From Microglena sp. YARC (taxonomy: Eukaryota; Chlorophyta; Chlorophyceae; Chlamydomonadales; Chlamydomonadaceae), in contig CM039462.1 of the NCBI GenBank assembly GCA_022414725.1, forward strand, positions 132,491,834 to 132,555,833: a DNA stretch of 64,000 nucleotides, given 5' to 3'. A program made the translations under genes and the position numbers. Each line of letters starts with the position of its first letter. Position 1 is the stretch's first letter. Shown here one piece after another: positions 1 to 10,789 of this stretch. The notes under the pieces were generated by a model. It was not told where the DNA came from. It ran no database searches and worked only from the letters and a program-made list of their open reading frames with translations.

Positions 1-289
1 CACCAATCATCCTCACTTATCATCCTCACCAATCATCCTCACCAATCATCCTCACTTATCATCCTCACCAATCATCCTCACCAATCATCCTCACTAATCA
101 TCCTCACCAATCATTCTCACCAATCGTCCTCACTTATCATCCTCACCAATCATTCTCACCAATCATCCTCAGCAATCATCCTCACCAATCATCCTCACTT
201 ATCATCCTCACCAATCATCCTCACCAATCATCCTCACCAGTCGTCATCACTAATCATCCTCACCAATCGTCCTCACTTATCATCCTCAC
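1..289 (-). repeat. 13-bp minisatellite of donor-like units
   Basis: About 22 units of a 13-bp repeat. On the minus (gene) strand the unit reads GTGAGGATGATTG with variants GTGAGGACGATTG and GTGAGGATGATAA. The first unit starts exactly at the 5' splice site of the neighbouring exon (exon ends ...AATTG, intron begins GTGAGG), so every unit is itself a potential GTGAGG donor. The array runs off the left edge of the window. Confidence 0.9.
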
Positions 290-2406
290 CAATTCAGCCT
301 TGAATAAACTCTTGACAGCTGTAATTTTTTATCATTTGCGGTTATCAACTCCCATGCTGATGTGTTGATCTCCGCATCCCAATTTAGGGCCAGCCTGCCA
401 TCTGTATCCCGTCCAGTGACAGGGCTCTGTGAGTCAAAGGCAAGGCTCATGAGGCAGTCCTTCAGACTGTGTCGACAAGTAGAAGCTCCTGTCATGCCAC
501 AGAATTGCACCTTGCCATCTTTCAGGTTTGTCAGAATCGCATCCAGGAGGCGACGGCAGTACCTTACAATTGGCTGCAAGCTGCTCCAGATCACTTTCTC
601 AGGGAGCCAGTTGTGTTTCTTGGCATGGTACCTAAGGTGGTTCAACATGTGAGTGAGTAAGTAAGTAAGTAAGCTTTCAACAGGCTTGTGCAAGGTATTT
701 AGATATTTACTTAGATGGTTATAGGGCTCCTAGGCATGAGGCAACCGGGGAGAGGGGGATGAGAAGGTTTGAGAAGATATGACTACGATGACTAGGAGTG
801 GTGAGGTGGGATGAGGGAAGTCGGGGATGGGGGATGAGAAGGTTTACGAAGAGATGACGAGGATGACGAGGGGTGGAGAGGTGGGATGAGGGAAGTGGGG
901 GATGGGGGATGAGAAGGTTCAGGAATTGATGATTTTGGGTAGTGAGGTGTGATGAGGGAAGGAGAAATAGTAGAATGGCAAGGGTACATATGGGACCAAG
1001 AGCATAGCTTTCATTTTTAGCTACGAGCAGCATTTTCCATGCAGCTCCCTGATCCAGCCACTGGGCTAAGCCCCAAGATTTCAACAGTATTGGAAACATG
1101 ATTCTGTCAGTTTCCAGATGCACTCCGCCGCTATATGTTTGGATGGGCAGCAAGCCAGGGGAGCTGCCTAGAAGCTGCTGCTGGTAGCTAAAAAGAAAAA
1201 GCTAGGGCCATGAGTGCTGGGTGGATCCAAAAACAAGTCACACGGTTGAGGGGCTCTCCTACAGGCTGTTAAGTGCCCCAAAAGTGCAAACAAACAGTTT
1301 TGCTTGGGGGTTGCAACTGAACTACGGCCCAACATCACATGTTTTGGTTCAGGGTCCACCACATTCTTGAAAGTGTGCAGCTCAACTATGGAACGGACAG
1401 AGCTGTGCAGAATTACATTGTGCTCGTCGCACAATAGATGCTGAAGTTCAGGGTAATAAGCTCCTACATTCAGAATCCTGTGTGTGTATGTGTGTGTGTA
1501 TGTGTGTGTGCGTGTGTGAGTTTGTGGTGGGTGGTGGGTGGGTGGTGGGTGGGTGGGTGGGGGGGGGGGGGGGGGGGGGGGGGCAGCAACACTTTGAGAA
1601 AGAGAGAGGAGAATGACAAGCTCATGCAAAAGCAAGTGGTAGGGCCTACTCCCTCGTTCCGAGTAGGAAAGGCTCCGCCACATCACATATTATCCTCCCA
1701 GCCTAGGACTAGTGCAGGGAGACCCAGTCTTTGGGGCAAAAATCCTTTCCCCCCCACCACCACCACCCACCACCACCCATCCACCCACCCACCTCCCCCA
1801 CCCCACCCGACCCGACCCACCCCACCCCACAAAAAAGGGCAAACTAGACACAACGCACCATTCAGGCTCCGAACGTTGGACTCTGTATCCGATCCAGTCC
1901 CATTCATCATCAAATTCCTCGAAGCCCATGATCTGGTTCAAGTCCCCGGTCCAGGTAGTGGTATGCTCCATCACCCAAATGTACTCCACCCACTCCGGGA
2001 GAAAATCCCTCTCCTTCTGGTAAAGAACCAGTTCCGGAGCATCACAAAAATCCACTTCCCATGAAAAGTCGCTGCTCCACTCGTCCTGCAAGTCCTGAAT
2101 CATCTCGAATGCCTTGGGTAGCACAGACACCCCCACCTGAGTCGTCATCACTAACAAGTTGTCCTTGCCAATGTCAGTCCCTAGTCTAGAGGTCATGGCC
2201 TGGCCTGTCCTTTCATGCGGCCAATAGACATGACGGTAGCCCCCGCCTGCATCCACCATTTGTTGCTTGGCTCGCTTGGCATCCTCTATCACTCGCCCAG
2301 TGAGCGCAGAGGACTTGTGGATGAGGAAGTGTTTTGCATGTCCTTCATGAGGTACTGATAGCAGCAATACAACGGCAATGAGTGATGGTAGCATCTTGGG
2401 ATGCAT
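290..2406 (-). CDS. Unidentified secreted protein, 5' part (two exons, 3' end outside window)
   Basis: Exon 1 is 1859-2406 and exon 2 is 290-631, joined across a 1.2-kb intron. The donor is G|GTGCGT and the acceptor CTTAG|G. The phase fits: TG plus G restores a Trp codon. Exon 2 ends in a strong donor (G|GTGAGG) with the reading frame still open, so the gene continues beyond base 1. The protein starts MHPKMLPSLIAVVLLLSVPH, a signal peptide ending near HEGHA. The body is rich in Trp and acidic residues (YIWVMEHTTTWTGDLNQI, then EFDDEWDWIGYRVQ). Exon 2 has VRYCRRLLDAILTNLKDGKV followed by several Cys. The layout (a WVxExD-like segment, then RxxRLL, then Cys-rich) reminds me of uncharacterised secreted or type II membrane proteins of microalgae that look like glycosyltransferases, but I cannot assign a function. 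The start is the first Met before the hydrophobic core. Confidence 0.6.
1482..1585. repeat. GT-rich tract followed by a long G run
   Basis: TGTGTG/GGTGGGTGG low-complexity sequence leading into an uninterrupted G run (about 1556-1583), all inside intron 1 of the secreted-protein gene. A matching C-rich and CCACC tract lies at about 1749-1830. These tracts generate the Pro/Gly-rich spurious reading frames here. Confidence 0.85.
1640..1750 (+). repeat. Dispersed repeat (family with CCTACTCCCTCGTT core)
   Basis: The segment carries CCTACTCCCTCGTTCCGAGT, then ACTAGTGCAGGGAGACCCA and GGCAAAAATCC. It recurs in inverse orientation at about 15600-15715, where CCTACTCCCTCGTTAGGAGT is followed by the same GGGAGACCCA and GGCAAAAATCC blocks. 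Both copies are in introns. Nature unknown; probably a short non-autonomous element. Confidence 0.6.
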
Positions 2407-2889
2407 GCAGAGGCTGTGTATGCACTTTCAAATTTCGCTTTTGACTGGGGTGGGTGGCCAAGATTTTTTGTTCAAGCGGAAGGAGTGAGCATGCAGGAGG
2501 TTGGTAGGAAGACAAGTAGGAAGCAATTAGCGATCCACTTGGCAATGAGTGGAGATGCTGCGTTCCGCGACAATTCTAACATTCAGATGAGAATCATTGC
2601 GACGGGAGCGCGTTCACGGTGTGCCCATGTGTGATCTGTTGCAACGACAGCATTTTCGTGTTTAAATACCCACTTGGGCGGAAACAGCCTGTACGGTACA
2701 GCGTGGTCCCGAACGAGGTTCCCAGCCAGGTAGACGGTCTCGGTAACGGTAATGTGAGATACTTCATAACCGTCGTCGCGGTCGGTCGCGATACACAACG
2801 CTGAGCCACTAGTTGCCTGTTGCTATGGTAGCAGTGAGGACACGTAGGGCAAAGTTGAGACTAGGCATCTGGGCCTGAACATTGCTTAA
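2407..2889. other. Upstream region of the secreted-protein gene; no gene assigned
   Basis: The sequence just before the minus-strand start contains GTATTTAAACAC near 2660 on the minus strand, which could be an AT-rich core promoter element. An open frame on the minus strand at 2583-2798 looks mildly protein-like but has no recognisable domain or splice partner. I assign no gene. Confidence 0.3.
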
Positions 2890-3905
2890 TAATGATGGAC
2901 CGCGCGCCATGCTTTGGTTTCTCAAGTCCTGTGCCCTCTCTGCTGGAATGTATGGCTCACAAATCTGGAGCACTGGTCACATTCAACATCTTCTTGGTAC
3001 TGCCAAGTTGTACCTACATACCTACTATATATATTCATAAGGCATGCCGGTTTTATAAAGCGAGTCCTAGGAGTGAAGCGATCCGTCCCCCAGCAAATTG
3101 CTCTGAAAGAAACTGGTTACTTACCAAGTCACTATTACTGGTTGAAGTCAGTGATTAAATTCTGGAACTCCATTGTGAAATACTGTGATGGTAACCATGA
3201 GAATGATGAAAGATGTTGCCCTTCCTGATCTCAATATGGCTAGGGAAATACTGTTGGAACAAGGATGTGTTTCATGCCCTTTGAGGTGTTGTACTCCTTG
3301 GAAGAATCCCAGAATGAATTTCTAGCCTTCAGTTTACATTAAGGTGTGGGACATTTGAAACTTAAACCAGTTAACTGGAACAAAGTGGAGAGGGCCCTTT
3401 TCTCCCATCATCTTTTCTTGTACCACAGCATCGAGTCATCATATACGTGCCCTAGAGATGAAGTCTCGGGATCATAGGGAAGAAATAATGCTTTGTACTG
3501 GTACCATAGTTGCATGCTCTCTTCATGGCATATTAGTGGCAAAACTGAGATGCCTTCTTATCTTATCAGAGACCTACTGTAGTTCGTAATATGTATTGAT
3601 TCAGAACTTCGTCCCAGTACCTGAAGGTGGAAACTGGGAGATGGAAGCGTCTCATTGTCCCTTGGAATGATCGAGTGTGTCTTCTATGTGATGCTGAAAC
3701 CGTTCAAGATGAACATAACATGATTTTTGATGAACGGATCGAGTACAATGTAAAAAGAATGCTTAGATGTTTTGATAACGTTTACATTTCCCCTGGTAAT
3801 TAAATTACTCCCAAAGACGTCGAGCAGCCAAATTGCTGGCTGGGGCTGTGTGATCAAGTTAAAGTTGAAACTGTATACAACCGTGTGGTTACTTTATGAA
3901 CTTAG
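2890..3905 (+). mobile_element. Decayed non-LTR retrotransposon, 3' (post-reverse-transcriptase) fragment
   Basis: Reading between frames gives a conceptual track typical of the region after the reverse transcriptase in non-LTR elements: CALSAGMYGSQIWSTG, then LGVKRSVPQQIALKETGYLP followed by SHYYWLKSVIKFWNSIV. Further on come a CLLCDAE-type motif and a tail containing QPNCWLGLCDQVKVE. Frameshifts and stops interrupt it, so it is a dead fragment. The tail motif recurs near 4815, 5530 and 11168, marking further 3' ends of the same family. It is not obviously the same family as the 8-kb element at 45-53 kb. Confidence 0.6.
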
Positions 3906-4095
3906 CATTGTAGTGCAGGGATGTGTATCTCCTTATTATACTACCCATGTCAACTCCTTCCGAAGAGCTCCAGGCTTCACGCCCATGCACCCTTCTTTAA
4001 CCATCCCGACCTCCTGCTTTTTCTCATCTGCTTGCACAGTGCTCAATTTCACTTGGTGGTGTGCTTGTAGCGATTGAGTGAAATATACTATACTG

Positions 4096-4300
4096 CCGGC
4101 ATATAACAAGTTCCATGCAGCGTCGCAAGCGACGTTACAAATCGGCGGAGAGGTGTTCGCGACGGAAGCGAGTTAGTTACGAGACCGTTGGCTGACGTGT
4201 CAGGCTCCATCTCGGTCGGTTGGTCGGTCGGGCGGACAAATGGGTAACCCTGGGGGCTCTCGTTTCCTTGAAGGGGGGGCTCCGCCAAAAATCCTCCAGG
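4096..4300 (+). repeat. Dispersed repeat, GC-rich family copy 1
   Basis: Contains CGTCGCAAGCGACGTTACAA, a GGAAGCGAGTTAGT block, a GGTCGGTCGGGCGGACAAA tract and a GGGGGCTCCGCCAAAAAT end. The same ordered blocks occur at about 21150-21372 (plus) and about 44470-44720 (minus). The GCGACG...CGTCGC-type palindromic stretch suggests a structured or MITE-like element; ends not resolved. Confidence 0.6.
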
Positions 4301-4499
4301 AATGGACCGGTACTGGCGATAGATAAGTAGAAAGTACATTTATTGATACAGGAGGGAATTTGTAGTGTGTAGAGGAGCAGATAACCACAACAGGTGATAC
4401 GGGCTCCAGGTTTACATCGTTTTTCAAAACTAAGGAGTCCTAGTGCTATTCCAGATCACCCACAACAGTAGTAAAGAACCAGCATGACAACAATGCCGG

Positions 4500-4870
4500 G
4501 GTGCATTGCTGTACTGCGCTATCTGTACAGCGTTCGTTGTCTCACATTGTAGATGCGATCAAGCATGTGTAGACGCGATCAAGCATGTGTCACGTGAATG
4601 TAACTTTAACCAAACCATATTTGCTGCACAGAATTTGGAATGCCACTGCCGCACTCATAGCTCTCAAAGGGCACCACGCAATATATATAGATGTGATTGG
4701 TATGCTGGTATCCAACAAAATGCAACATTGCTAGTTGACGAGCGTCATTCCATCATATCAACCATGGAGTCCTGTATGCATGTCCTGGTGATTAATTGTA
4801 CTGCTGAAGACGGAGAGCAGCCAAATAGCTGGCTGGAGCTATATAACAAAGTTCAAGTTCAACCATGAAG
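4500..4870 (+). mobile_element. Truncated retroelement 3' tail, second copy
   Basis: Ends with a reading frame closing in EQPNSWLELYNKVQVQP. It matches the tail of the 2890-3905 fragment (QPNCWLGL..) and the short pieces at 5525-5580 and 11165-11200. The upstream part has a small duplicated block (GCGATCAAGCATGTGT twice near 4555-4590). It lies immediately downstream of the uL6m stop codon. Confidence 0.5.
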
Positions 4871-4985
4871 TCCTGTATGTATGTTACACCCCAGGGGTAG
4901 CCAACTAGGCTCAAGGGACTTTACCAACGTCGAATAATGTAGCATGAAGTATGGCATGCTCATTGCTGATGCTCACGTGGCGTGC

Positions 4986-7900
4986 TTACTTTCCGCCAGC
5001 CTTCCTCTGCTTGATCCGGACAGTCTCAGTCATCAGCTGGATGCCATTACCCGTGTAAACGTTGGGCTTGCGCAGGGCGCGAATCTCCCCGGCAACTTTC
5101 TGTAGGTGAGGTAGCTGGAGAGGGACAAAATGATTTTGGCTGAGAAAATGTGGTTATTTGAGGCACTCAAAATGTACCAATAACAAAGGGCACGGGGTGA
5201 GACAAACATGACATGGGGAAAACATGACAGGGGGTGGGACAAACAATTGGGTCACATGGAGTCAGATAATGGATCTAGGAGAACCCGACAGATGCAGTGG
5301 AGTGTCAAGACTGGCTCTGTGAACGGAAGACAGAAAGCATCAAGCATGTTGCTGGTACGTCATGGTATGGTATGTCATAGCTTCACAGCCCCCCATTGTT
5401 GGAGAACAAATACAGCCTTCAAATCTACCTAGCTAACAGTGTTTCACTGTAATTCAAACCGCACTGGGAATCCCAGGTCTCATAACTTCCACACTACATG
5501 CGGTTAGATGTCTCTTTTTCAAAAACAGCGAGCAGCCAAATTGCTGGCTCGAGCCATGTAACTAACTTCAAGTTCAAGATGGCTGGTTTAAAGACGGCAC
5601 TTAGTGACCAGACTTACCCCGCATCCCCACTTCTTCAACACAACTGAAATCAAAATGCTAACGCACCAGCCTAGACCTGCAGGTCCAAAGGTCAATACAC
5701 ACAAATGTCCATGGCACAATTCTATAACATACAAACATGGTATCACATCTGCAGGCGTGGGCAGTAGCATACCTGGAGTCCATAGAGGTACAGCTGGTTA
5801 GGCTTCAGGCAGAATGCCAACGTTCCTTTAGGCAGCGGAAACACAACTGAACGGGAGTACCCAACCTGTGGTGGTATGCAGGAGAGTGGAACCAGAGTTA
5901 GCTGACAGATTGAGAGTTAGTGCTGAAGCAGAGGCGCAGCCAAAGTTTCTTTTTTCAGCTTTCTGTAGGTCCAGTTGTGTATCAAAAGTTGCGACGCAAG
6001 CAAGAGACCGGGATTGTGGCGTAGCACGAAGCCCTGGGGGGTTCTGGGGGAGCGCGTCTCACTGAGCCGCTCAATGTGAGACACGTAGCACAACAAAAGC
6101 AAAGGGAGCAGTACTTGTCGCCTGGACAAGCAGCTTCAAGCATGGTACTGATTGCATGCTGTGGCTGTATGGATTCGTGATTCATGGTACACGTGACCAT
6201 TGCCTGTATTCGCCATGTTACCTTAACACTGTCTAGTCACTCCAGGGTCTGTAACAAACACCGAATTAAACACGATGACTGGTATTTCAGCATTCAGGCG
6301 ACTTAGCCCCCTCTGGACCCCCCAGGGTTCCGGGGCTGAAGCCCTAAGTTCACCCCGTGTCTCTCTCCGTTCTCTGTCCGATGTCCATCCATCTGTCCAT
6401 CTCTCCATCCATATGTCAAGGCGTTTGAATGATTCCGACCACCTCCGCACCCAAATATTTTGCTCTTAGTTGGAGTGCGCGTGAATTGAGTTATCAGCAT
6501 CGCAACGGGCGAGATCCTTCGCAAAAATGGTTCAATGTTTGTGGCTCTATTTGGCTACGAGTAGCTACTTTGTCCTCTACTTTCGAAACTCCCTGCCGGT
6601 GACTGTTAAAGCGATTTACCGCTTTGCTTGCGACACGCTCTTAGAAATTGTCTCATCTATGTAACACACGGTTACAAGAGAAACATTCCTGGGCTGAGGG
6701 GCAGATAACAAGCGTGCTACCCAACCATTGGCCTCCTTGCATGTCTGCCTGTCTCTTCGTTTGTGTTTCTCTGACCCTATACCTGACTGGCAGCATGGAT
6801 TGCTGTCCAGAGAAAATGATTAATTGATTGATGATTGGTCATGCAAATGAACACAGAAAGCACACAGCATGGATTCCATACAAGACTCACAAGCACACCT
6901 TGCACACATATATGTATATATTTTTACTCGTATATTTACTAAATAAATAAATATTTCATGACAACAAACTTGCTGCACAATTCTGTACCTTCAGCCTAAC
7001 AGCATTCACTGCCTTGGTGAAAGGGTATGTAACCGCTCGGCTTTCTGCATTCGCTTGCTCAAAATACCACTTCTTCCTTTCAACTTCCTCATCTATTGGC
7101 TCCATCCTGCAGAAGCATGGAAGTTGTGAACTCAGTTAGAGGTGGCTTCGGCGCGCAGTAGTAAGCAAGTATTCAGTCAAGCTTCCTGCATGGGCTAATT
7201 ATACACGGCCCATGTAGACACTGTAACATACAGAGGGAATCTAGAAAGAGGGGGAGGAGGGAGAAGAGGGTGGTATCCAGGACCACTACCACCCATCCGA
7301 AAAAGTTATTCCTTAGTATCAAGGTTCCTTTAAAAGAGATATTGGAACTTGCAAGATAGGGATGTCAATCCTGCTGGAATTTCCCTGCCCAAGAGAAGAA
7401 TGGCAGCATGACAACTTGGCTGCTACCACTACAACTGATAATAACCAAACAATGACACCCTGAAACCAATAATAACCGAACAATGACACCCTGCAACTAC
7501 AGCAGGGTGATGATAACTGAACAATGACACCCTGCAACTGATAATAACCGAACAATGACACCCTCCAACTACAGTAGGAGTCATGCTGGTTGCAGACAGA
7601 CAAGTGGCATTTTGCCTATGACATTGTGTATAAATGGTCACTTTAGCTTAGTCAGACTGCCAGCATCATATGATGACATGATATCATATGATATCATATT
7701 GCCGTTCCCTATTTGTACGTCCCAGCTGCCACACCCGAGCGCTCAGGCTCAATGACGCAAACATGCTCTTTGCTGCTTCAGAGCAAATGCCAATATGCAG
7801 TACTAACCCGGCACGTAGCACCCAGGCAGGTGCATAGCACACAGTCAGGCTCGTAGCACACCGCCAGGCCATATCCATGCACTCCCTTCCCCTCCACCCT

Positions 7901-8891
7901 ACTCCTATATATGCCCCCCCCCCCCCCCCCCCCCCCCCCCACACACACCCACCCACACCCACCCACCCACACACACACCACCACACATACCCCCAGACAC
8001 ACTGGCCTCCCTCAAACCTACCCTGCCCACCAACTATGCCCCTCCATCACCCCTCCCCCTCTGGAAGGCAGTGACCCTCAAGGAGCTTGCTCAGAAAAAG
8101 CTAAACTTTGCTTCCACGCACTGACCTGTATCCAACACCCTTGACAGTCAAGCCAACAAGGAAGCCAGTGCTCACACCCTTGATACATGCCTCCACCTCA
8201 TCATTCACGGTCTGAAAGCGGTCTTTGACTGGACTGATCAAGATGAGCATGGATGAGCTAGGGGATGATGACGATGATTCCGAGGAAGAGGTATCAGGGG
8301 GGGAGGAGCTAGAGGGCTGTGTGGCGGTGCTAGGTGCTGTGCTGGATGATGCCTCAGCTGTTATGTTGCTGCTCCCAGGAATAAATTTGTAAGACACTGC
8401 TCCTGTGGGGTCAAGGCTCTGGAGGTCCACCTTGAGCCTGCCTGCCCGTCCTACAACATGAAGGATGGAGTCTCGCACATGTGCCCTCACCCCCTCGGGA
8501 AAGCGGATGGCTGATCGATGCCATTTGATCTCTCCGTCATCACTAGGCTTCACCTTCTCGAACACTGGCCAGGGGGACGGGGTAGGACGTCCACTGCGTA
8601 TTGAGTAGGGCTTCGATTTGATACCCCTGAGCTGCCCAATAGCATCGCTAAAGGCTTGATCGGATCGGACAGCGCCTAAGGCAGGGGAAATGAGACAGGC
8701 AAGGTGAAGCCGAAGTTGACGCTGCTACACCTGGGCTGAATGCAGCACGAGCAGGCTAGCAACAAACCTGTTTCAACCGACGCTGATGAAGGGCCAGCAG
8801 CAAAGTCGCCTAATGAGAGCAAAGAGGTGCATGCGTTGGAGCTGTAGAAGTTACATGATAACGATCGAGCGGCAGCCCGTAGTAACGACAT
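4986..8891 (-). CDS. Mitochondrial ribosomal protein uL6 (L6), nuclear-encoded, five exons
   Basis: Exons in gene order: 8768-8891, 8126-8675, 6989-7106, 5773-5865, 4986-5099. All junctions are GT-AG and the phases agree, giving 332 residues and a TAA stop. uL6 binds 23S-type rRNA near the factor-binding side of the large subunit. The first about 40 residues (MSLLRAAARSLSCNFYSSNA...) are Arg/Ser-rich without acidic residues at the start, as in a mitochondrial presequence. Family signatures follow in order: RFPEGVRAHVRDSILHVVGR, then GVSTGFLVGLTVKGVGYR, VGYSRSVVFPLPKG, and the C-terminal KVAGEIRALRKPNVYTGNGI with a basic tail. Odd points are a Ser/Pro-rich acidic insertion of about 40 residues (roughly 145-185) in the middle of the L6 fold, and YTGNGI where bacterial L6 has YKGKGI. 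Intron 4 (5100-5772) carries a retroelement tail and intron 2 a MITE. Confidence 0.93.
5520..5585 (+). mobile_element. Short retroelement 3' tail in uL6m intron
   Basis: GCAGCCAAATTGCTGGCTCG followed by a TTCAAGTTCAAG end matches the tails at 3820 and 4815. It is a solo 3' end about 60 bp long, inside the last intron of the uL6m gene. Confidence 0.5.
5945..6090. repeat. Dispersed repeat resembling 21605-21760
   Basis: Begins with TTTCTGTAGGTCCAGTTGTG and contains an AGCCCTGGGGGGTTCTGGGGG segment. At 21605 a similar stretch starts TTTCTGTAGGCCAGGTTGAG and includes GATCGGGGGTTCGGGGGCAG. Similarity is partial and judged by eye. It lies in intron 3 of uL6m. Confidence 0.35.
6295..6440 (+). repeat. 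Dispersed repeat (TAGCCCCC...GGGGCTGAAGCC family)
   Basis: GACTTAGCCCCCTCTGGACC, then CCAGGGTTCCGGGGCTGAAG and a tract of TCTGTCC/TCCATCC words. The minus strand at about 39030-39200 has the same order (TAGCCCCCCTAGGACCCCCC, GGGCTGAAGCC, then TCTGTCTGTC words). It lies in intron 3 of uL6m. Confidence 0.55.
7428..7575. repeat. Short tandem repeat, about 35-40 bp units
   Basis: Four imperfect copies of AATAACCGAACAATGACACC followed by CTGCAACT, in intron 2 of uL6m. Confidence 0.75.
7617..7711 (+). mobile_element. MITE family M1, copy 1 (5'-truncated)
   Basis: Right half of the CATATGATATCATATG-rich family. It contains TAGTCAGACTGCCAGCATCA, then repeated ATGATATC/CATATGAT words, ending GCCGTTCCCTA. 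The left terminus seen in the other copies is missing. Located in intron 2 of uL6m. Confidence 0.7.
7914..7992. repeat. C run and CA/CCA-rich tract
   Basis: An uninterrupted C run (about 7914-7940) followed by CACACACC/CCCACC repeats, inside intron 2 of uL6m and about 130 bp downstream of exon 2's donor in gene orientation. Confidence 0.85.
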
Positions 8892-9332
8892 GCTGAGGGG
8901 AAAGTATCAACGATTACTATTGCGTATTGCAGATGGCGCAGTTTTGTGAGGCAATGTTGGACAAGTGCTATCCCTCCAGCGCGCTGGCCAGCGATGGCCA
9001 ACACCCGAGCCACGTACCTTCCTATGCCAGTTGGGTGAACAGATTGCTGACCTTGACAGCAGACGATGTAGGTCTGCCATTTATTAGCTGAATGTTCGGT
9101 GCCGGGTGTTGCTGCGCCAGTTTTAAAACTGCCATTCTACCATCTGTCAGCCCATACAGTATGTATGGGCAAGTAGGCATATACTACAAATGTCATAGTT
9201 TTACAGCCGGTTGCTGTCTAGCAGTATAGCATGCTGCCTACTATCCATTCAATTTGACCAAACTCTTCGCCAAGCACAATTCGAACCACCATAATCCAAA
9301 CCTCTTGGCGTCTCCCTCCCTTCTTTTCTGTC

Positions 9333-9351
9333 TAGGGTTTAGGGTTTTACA
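9333..9351 (+). repeat. Interstitial telomere-like TTTAGGG tract
   Basis: CTAGGGTTTAGGGTTTTAC contains two consecutive plant/green-algal-type TTTAGGG units. Too short to be a telomere; it could be chance or a repair scar. Confidence 0.45.
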
Positions 9352-9805
9352 ACCAAAGAAATTATCTCCTGCCGTTATTTTAAGGGGGATTCAACCCCGG
9401 GTTGGAGACAACAACAGTTTTAATAACTGGTATTGCACCTAGCTATGAATTATGTGAGTCTGCTACTACTATTCCCCTTCATGTCCAGCGTGTCAACGTG
9501 CCTATCCTAGTTCATGTCAGCCATAAGTAAGCAGGTTTTTTTCATAGGAATTCTATTTTTTTAACCCAGAAAATTGAGTGCTTTAGCCGGCCTCATTACG
9601 GTATGTTACACAAATCGACATTGGGGTGCTTTTACTGGTCATGCTCCACCCTCTTAGCATATCACCAACCTTAGAAGTGTAACATATCACAGAGAAGTGC
9701 GATTCCACCCAGGCCATGGTTGTTCAACTAGTGGCTTGTGGTGCGATTTGAAAGGACAAAAACGACCTGAAATCACACCAGCCGGAAAGTGAAATGTCTA
9801 ATAAT

Positions 9806-9973
9806 TAGAGAACGGCAAATGATATGATGTTGACCAAAGACGAGTATGATATGATATCATACAAAAATCATATGATATGATGCCCCAGGCCAAAGTTACC
9901 TAGTCAGACCGCCGGCATCATATGATATCATGTGATGACATGATATCATATGATATCATATTGCCGATCCCTA
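9806..9973. mobile_element. MITE family M1, copy 2 (full length, 168 bp)
   Basis: Starts TAGAGAACGGCAAATGATAT and ends ATATTGCCGATCCCTA, an imperfect terminal inverted repeat. It is flanked by CTAATAAT (9798-9805) and CTTATAAT (9974-9981), an 8-bp target duplication with one mismatch. The interior is dominated by CATATGATATCATATG palindromes. Confidence 0.85.
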
Positions 9974-10410
9974 CTTATAATCGCACTTCCCACTACCTTA
10001 CAACACAGCACAGAACAAACCTGCATGGAAGGGGCAGCGAAAGAAAGAAATGACTATTGCTACCCAGATGACAGGATCTGTCAGTTTTTTTTTTAATCAG
10101 AGCATGACTTCAGCTTCACACCATGAATGGCTGTTATGTGAGCATCATATACGTTGCGAGTGCAGTACGGGAATGGATGCACATGTTAGGCCCGTGCACA
10201 GTTTCAATCTTTATTAATATTTATATCAGTTTGTTTATTTGAGTGTGTGCTTGCACTGCCAAGTGACACCCTAGGCTCTGTGAGAGCCAGGCAATCCTGC
10301 TGTCCTGGAAGCATCACTCTTACCATAGCAATCTGCATGCAAATCATCGAGTCCTATGTCAGGCTAGCAGGCATGGAGAGATGTCATCATACAGCTTGAT
10401 CAATTCCAAG

Positions 10411-10529
10411 GGTGCATCATAACTCATAAGGCTACTCACATCGATTCCACGAGATGATTGATTACTCACATCGATTCCAGGAGATCGATTCCATGAGTGC
10501 ATCATAACTCATAAGGCTACTCACATCCG
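10411..10529. repeat. Direct repeat of about 31 bp, 86 bp apart
   Basis: GTGCATCATAACTCATAAGG followed by CTACTCACATC occurs at about 10411 and again at about 10497. Between the copies, ACTCACATCGATTCCA is further repeated. Confidence 0.7.
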
Positions 10530-10789
10530 CAGAGCGCACATAATCATCACACATTTAGACACTTTGTGCAGTCATTTCATTAACCAGTCTGAATAAGGGT
10601 ACATATTAAGAAAAACCTTGACAAGCTGTCGATGTGAACAAGGCATGGTGCACGACTTGCTGGTTCCCCAAAACGAACGCTTCCCCACTTCCAGACAAGG
10701 GCTCCAGCAGCAATCATACATGAAAACATCGCTCATGATTATGGGACAAGTTATAGTACGAATAGCAGTTCATAATCCTGTACTGCATC

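Noticed and set aside
1690..1858. C-terminal Gly/Trp-rich extension of the secreted protein's first exon
   Set aside because: It reads through the donor G|GTGCGT at 1858 into a CCACC/GGTGG simple repeat; splicing to 631 restores a coherent frame.
9360..9405. Possible tRNA T arm (GGGGTTGAATCCCCC on the minus strand)
   Set aside because: Perfect small hairpin but the loop lacks the TTCRA consensus and no A box or acceptor stem is found.
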